Positions 63,053-64,000 of a DNA stretch of 64,000 nt are shown here, piece by piece. The notes beneath the pieces were generated by a model that was not told the origin of the DNA, searched no databases, and saw only the letters and a program-made list of their open reading frames with translations. Made by a program: the position numbers and the translations under genes. Source of the DNA: Streptomyces sp. NRRL F-2664 (GTDB lineage: Bacteria > Actinomycetota > Actinomycetes > Streptomycetales > Streptomycetaceae); assembly GCF_000719345.1 (NCBI RefSeq), contig NZ_JOFX01000002.1:62001-126000 (forward strand). Direction: 5' to 3'. Within the stretch, counting starts at the first letter, position 1; each line of letters begins with the position of its first letter.

Positions 63053-64000
63053 GGGATTCTCCCAGGAACTGCTCGGCGTGTGCGGCGAGGAGGTCGAGGA
63101 CGGCGGTGATGTCGGCCGTCGTGGTCTGCGGGTTGAGGAGGGTGAACTTCAGGTACTGCTTCCCGTCCACCTTGGTGCCGGCGACGACGGCCTCGCCGGA
63201 CGCGAAGAGCGCCTTGCGGGCGTGGAGCTGCGCCTCGTCGAGGAGTTCGGCGGGAACGTCCTCGCCGGGCAGGAAGCGGAAGACCAGGGTGGAGATCTGC
63301 GGGGCGACGACGACCTCGAAGCGCGGGTCGGCGGTGATGACGTCGTAGCCGGCGGCGGCGAGGTCGATGACCTGGTCGAAGAGCGATCCGACGCCGTCGG
63401 CGCCCATGATGCGCAGCGTCATCCAGAGTTTGAGGGCGTCGAAGCGGCGCGTGGTCTGGATGGACTTGTCGACCTGGTTCGGGATCCGCTCCTCGGCCAT
63501 GCGCCGCGGGTTGAGGTAGTCCGCGTGGTACGTGGCGTGCTTGAGGGTGTCGCGGTCGCGGACCAGCATGGCGCTGGAGCTGACGGGCTGGAAGAACGAC
63601 TTGTGGTAGTCGACCGTGACCGAGTCGGCGTGCTCGATGCCGTCGAGGAGGTGCCGGCGGGTGGGGGAGACCAGCAGTCCGCAGCCGTAGGCGGCGTCCA
63701 CGTGCATCCACGCGGAGTGCTCGGCGGTGAGGCGGGCGATCTCGGGGAGCGGGTCGATGGACCCGAAGTCGGTGGTGCCGGCGGTGGCGACGACGGCCAT
63801 GGGGAAGAGGCCCTCGGCGGCGCAGTTCTCCAGCTCCAGCGCGAGGACGGAGGTGTCCATGCGGCGGTTGCGGTCGACCGGGACGGAGATGACGGCCTCG
63901 TAGCCCATGCCCAGCATGGCGGCGGACTTCTGCACGCTGAAGTGGCTGGCCTCGGAGGTGAAGATGCGCAGCTTCGGCAGGAGTTCGGCCTTGGTCAGGC
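63036..64000 (-). CDS. desA: Lysine decarboxylase DesA, 5'-truncated by window edge
   Basis: C-terminal ~320 residues of a PLP-dependent group II decarboxylase. The PLP lysine is in [34 protein letters not shown] gives the cofactor-stacking and Asp residues. It makes cadaverine, the first step of desferrioxamine synthesis. The frame runs off the right edge, and any iron box in its promoter lies outside the window. Confidence 0.95.
   Translation of the reverse strand, partial: LTKAELLPKLRIFTSEASHFSVQKSAAMLGMGYEAVISVPVDRNRRMDTSVLALELENCAAEGLFPMAVVATAGTTDFGSIDPLPEIARLTAEHSAWMHVDAAYGCGLLVSPTRRHLLDGIEHADSVTVDYHKSFFQPVSSSAMLVRDRDTLKHATYHADYLNPRRMAEERIPNQVDKSIQTTRRFDALKLWMTLRIMGADGVGSLFDQVIDLAAAGYDVITADPRFEVVVAPQISTLVFRFLPGEDVPAELLDEAQLHARKALFASGEAVVAGTKVDGKQYLKFTLLNPQTTTADITAVLDLLAAHAEQFLGESLAVHH

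Overview
This is one contiguous piece of a Streptomyces chromosome, or that of a very close relative. It has very high G+C, GTG and TTG starts, overlapping ATGA/GTGA gene junctions, and several Streptomyces marker loci: adpA-ornA, cebR-cebEFG-bglC, desABCD, and an XRE/DUF397 pair. From about 42 kb to the right edge the order bglC, cebGFE, cebR, tRNA-His, ornA, adpA, glmS, hexosaminidase, desDCBA is the order I remember from the S. coelicolor core chromosome. I therefore read the window as core, not as an acquired island. No integrase, transposase, prophage gene or CRISPR array was seen.

Layout. (1) 1-6.5 kb: an ABC importer (ATPase, two permeases, lipoprotein) of the ferric/2-aminoethylphosphonate type, followed by a secreted alkaline-phosphatase-superfamily hydrolase and a HAD-IIA phosphatase. 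(2) 6.6-28.2 kb: a cell-envelope and chitin region. It holds a class F sortase with a surface protein, an NlpC-like/peptidoglycan-binding protein, an SPFH protein with a huge Ala/Pro-rich N-terminus, an AA10 LPMO, an acyl-CoA ligase, IclR and LLM proteins, a GH18 chitinase, a LuxR-type regulator beside a tiny secreted peptide and two tachylectin-type muralytic proteins, the c-di-GMP enzyme CdgA, and a secreted metalloprotease. Three near-identical tRNA-Lys(CTT) genes are scattered through it. (3) 28-43 kb: housekeeping and unknown genes. The most interesting is a three-gene operon encoding a RecB-family nuclease with a Cas4/AddB-like cysteine set, a protein of unknown function, and a UPF1-like SF1 helicase. 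A TPR regulator, methyltransferases, a two-component system and a DsbB-like/DUF5993 pair follow. (4) 43-50 kb: the cello-oligosaccharide uptake operon cebEFG-bglC and its repressor cebR, with a perfect CebR box. (5) 50-64 kb: ornA, adpA (without the usual TTA codon), a stress protein, a YaaH-type membrane protein, glmS, a GH20 hexosaminidase, and desferrioxamine genes desD, desC, desB and part of desA.

How they work together. Four sites resembling the DasR box lie upstream of the LPMO, the GH18 chitinase, the GH20 hexosaminidase and the glmS side of the map. Chitin oxidation, hydrolysis, GlcNAc release and glucosamine-6-phosphate synthesis in this window may thus answer to one GlcN-6-P-sensing regulator. 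Cellulose-derived sugar uptake (ceb) is controlled separately, and AdpA and CdgA tie the region to development.

Limits: all functions are from reading motifs by eye; no search was run. Starts are chosen from Shine-Dalgarno spacing and overlaps and may move by a few codons.
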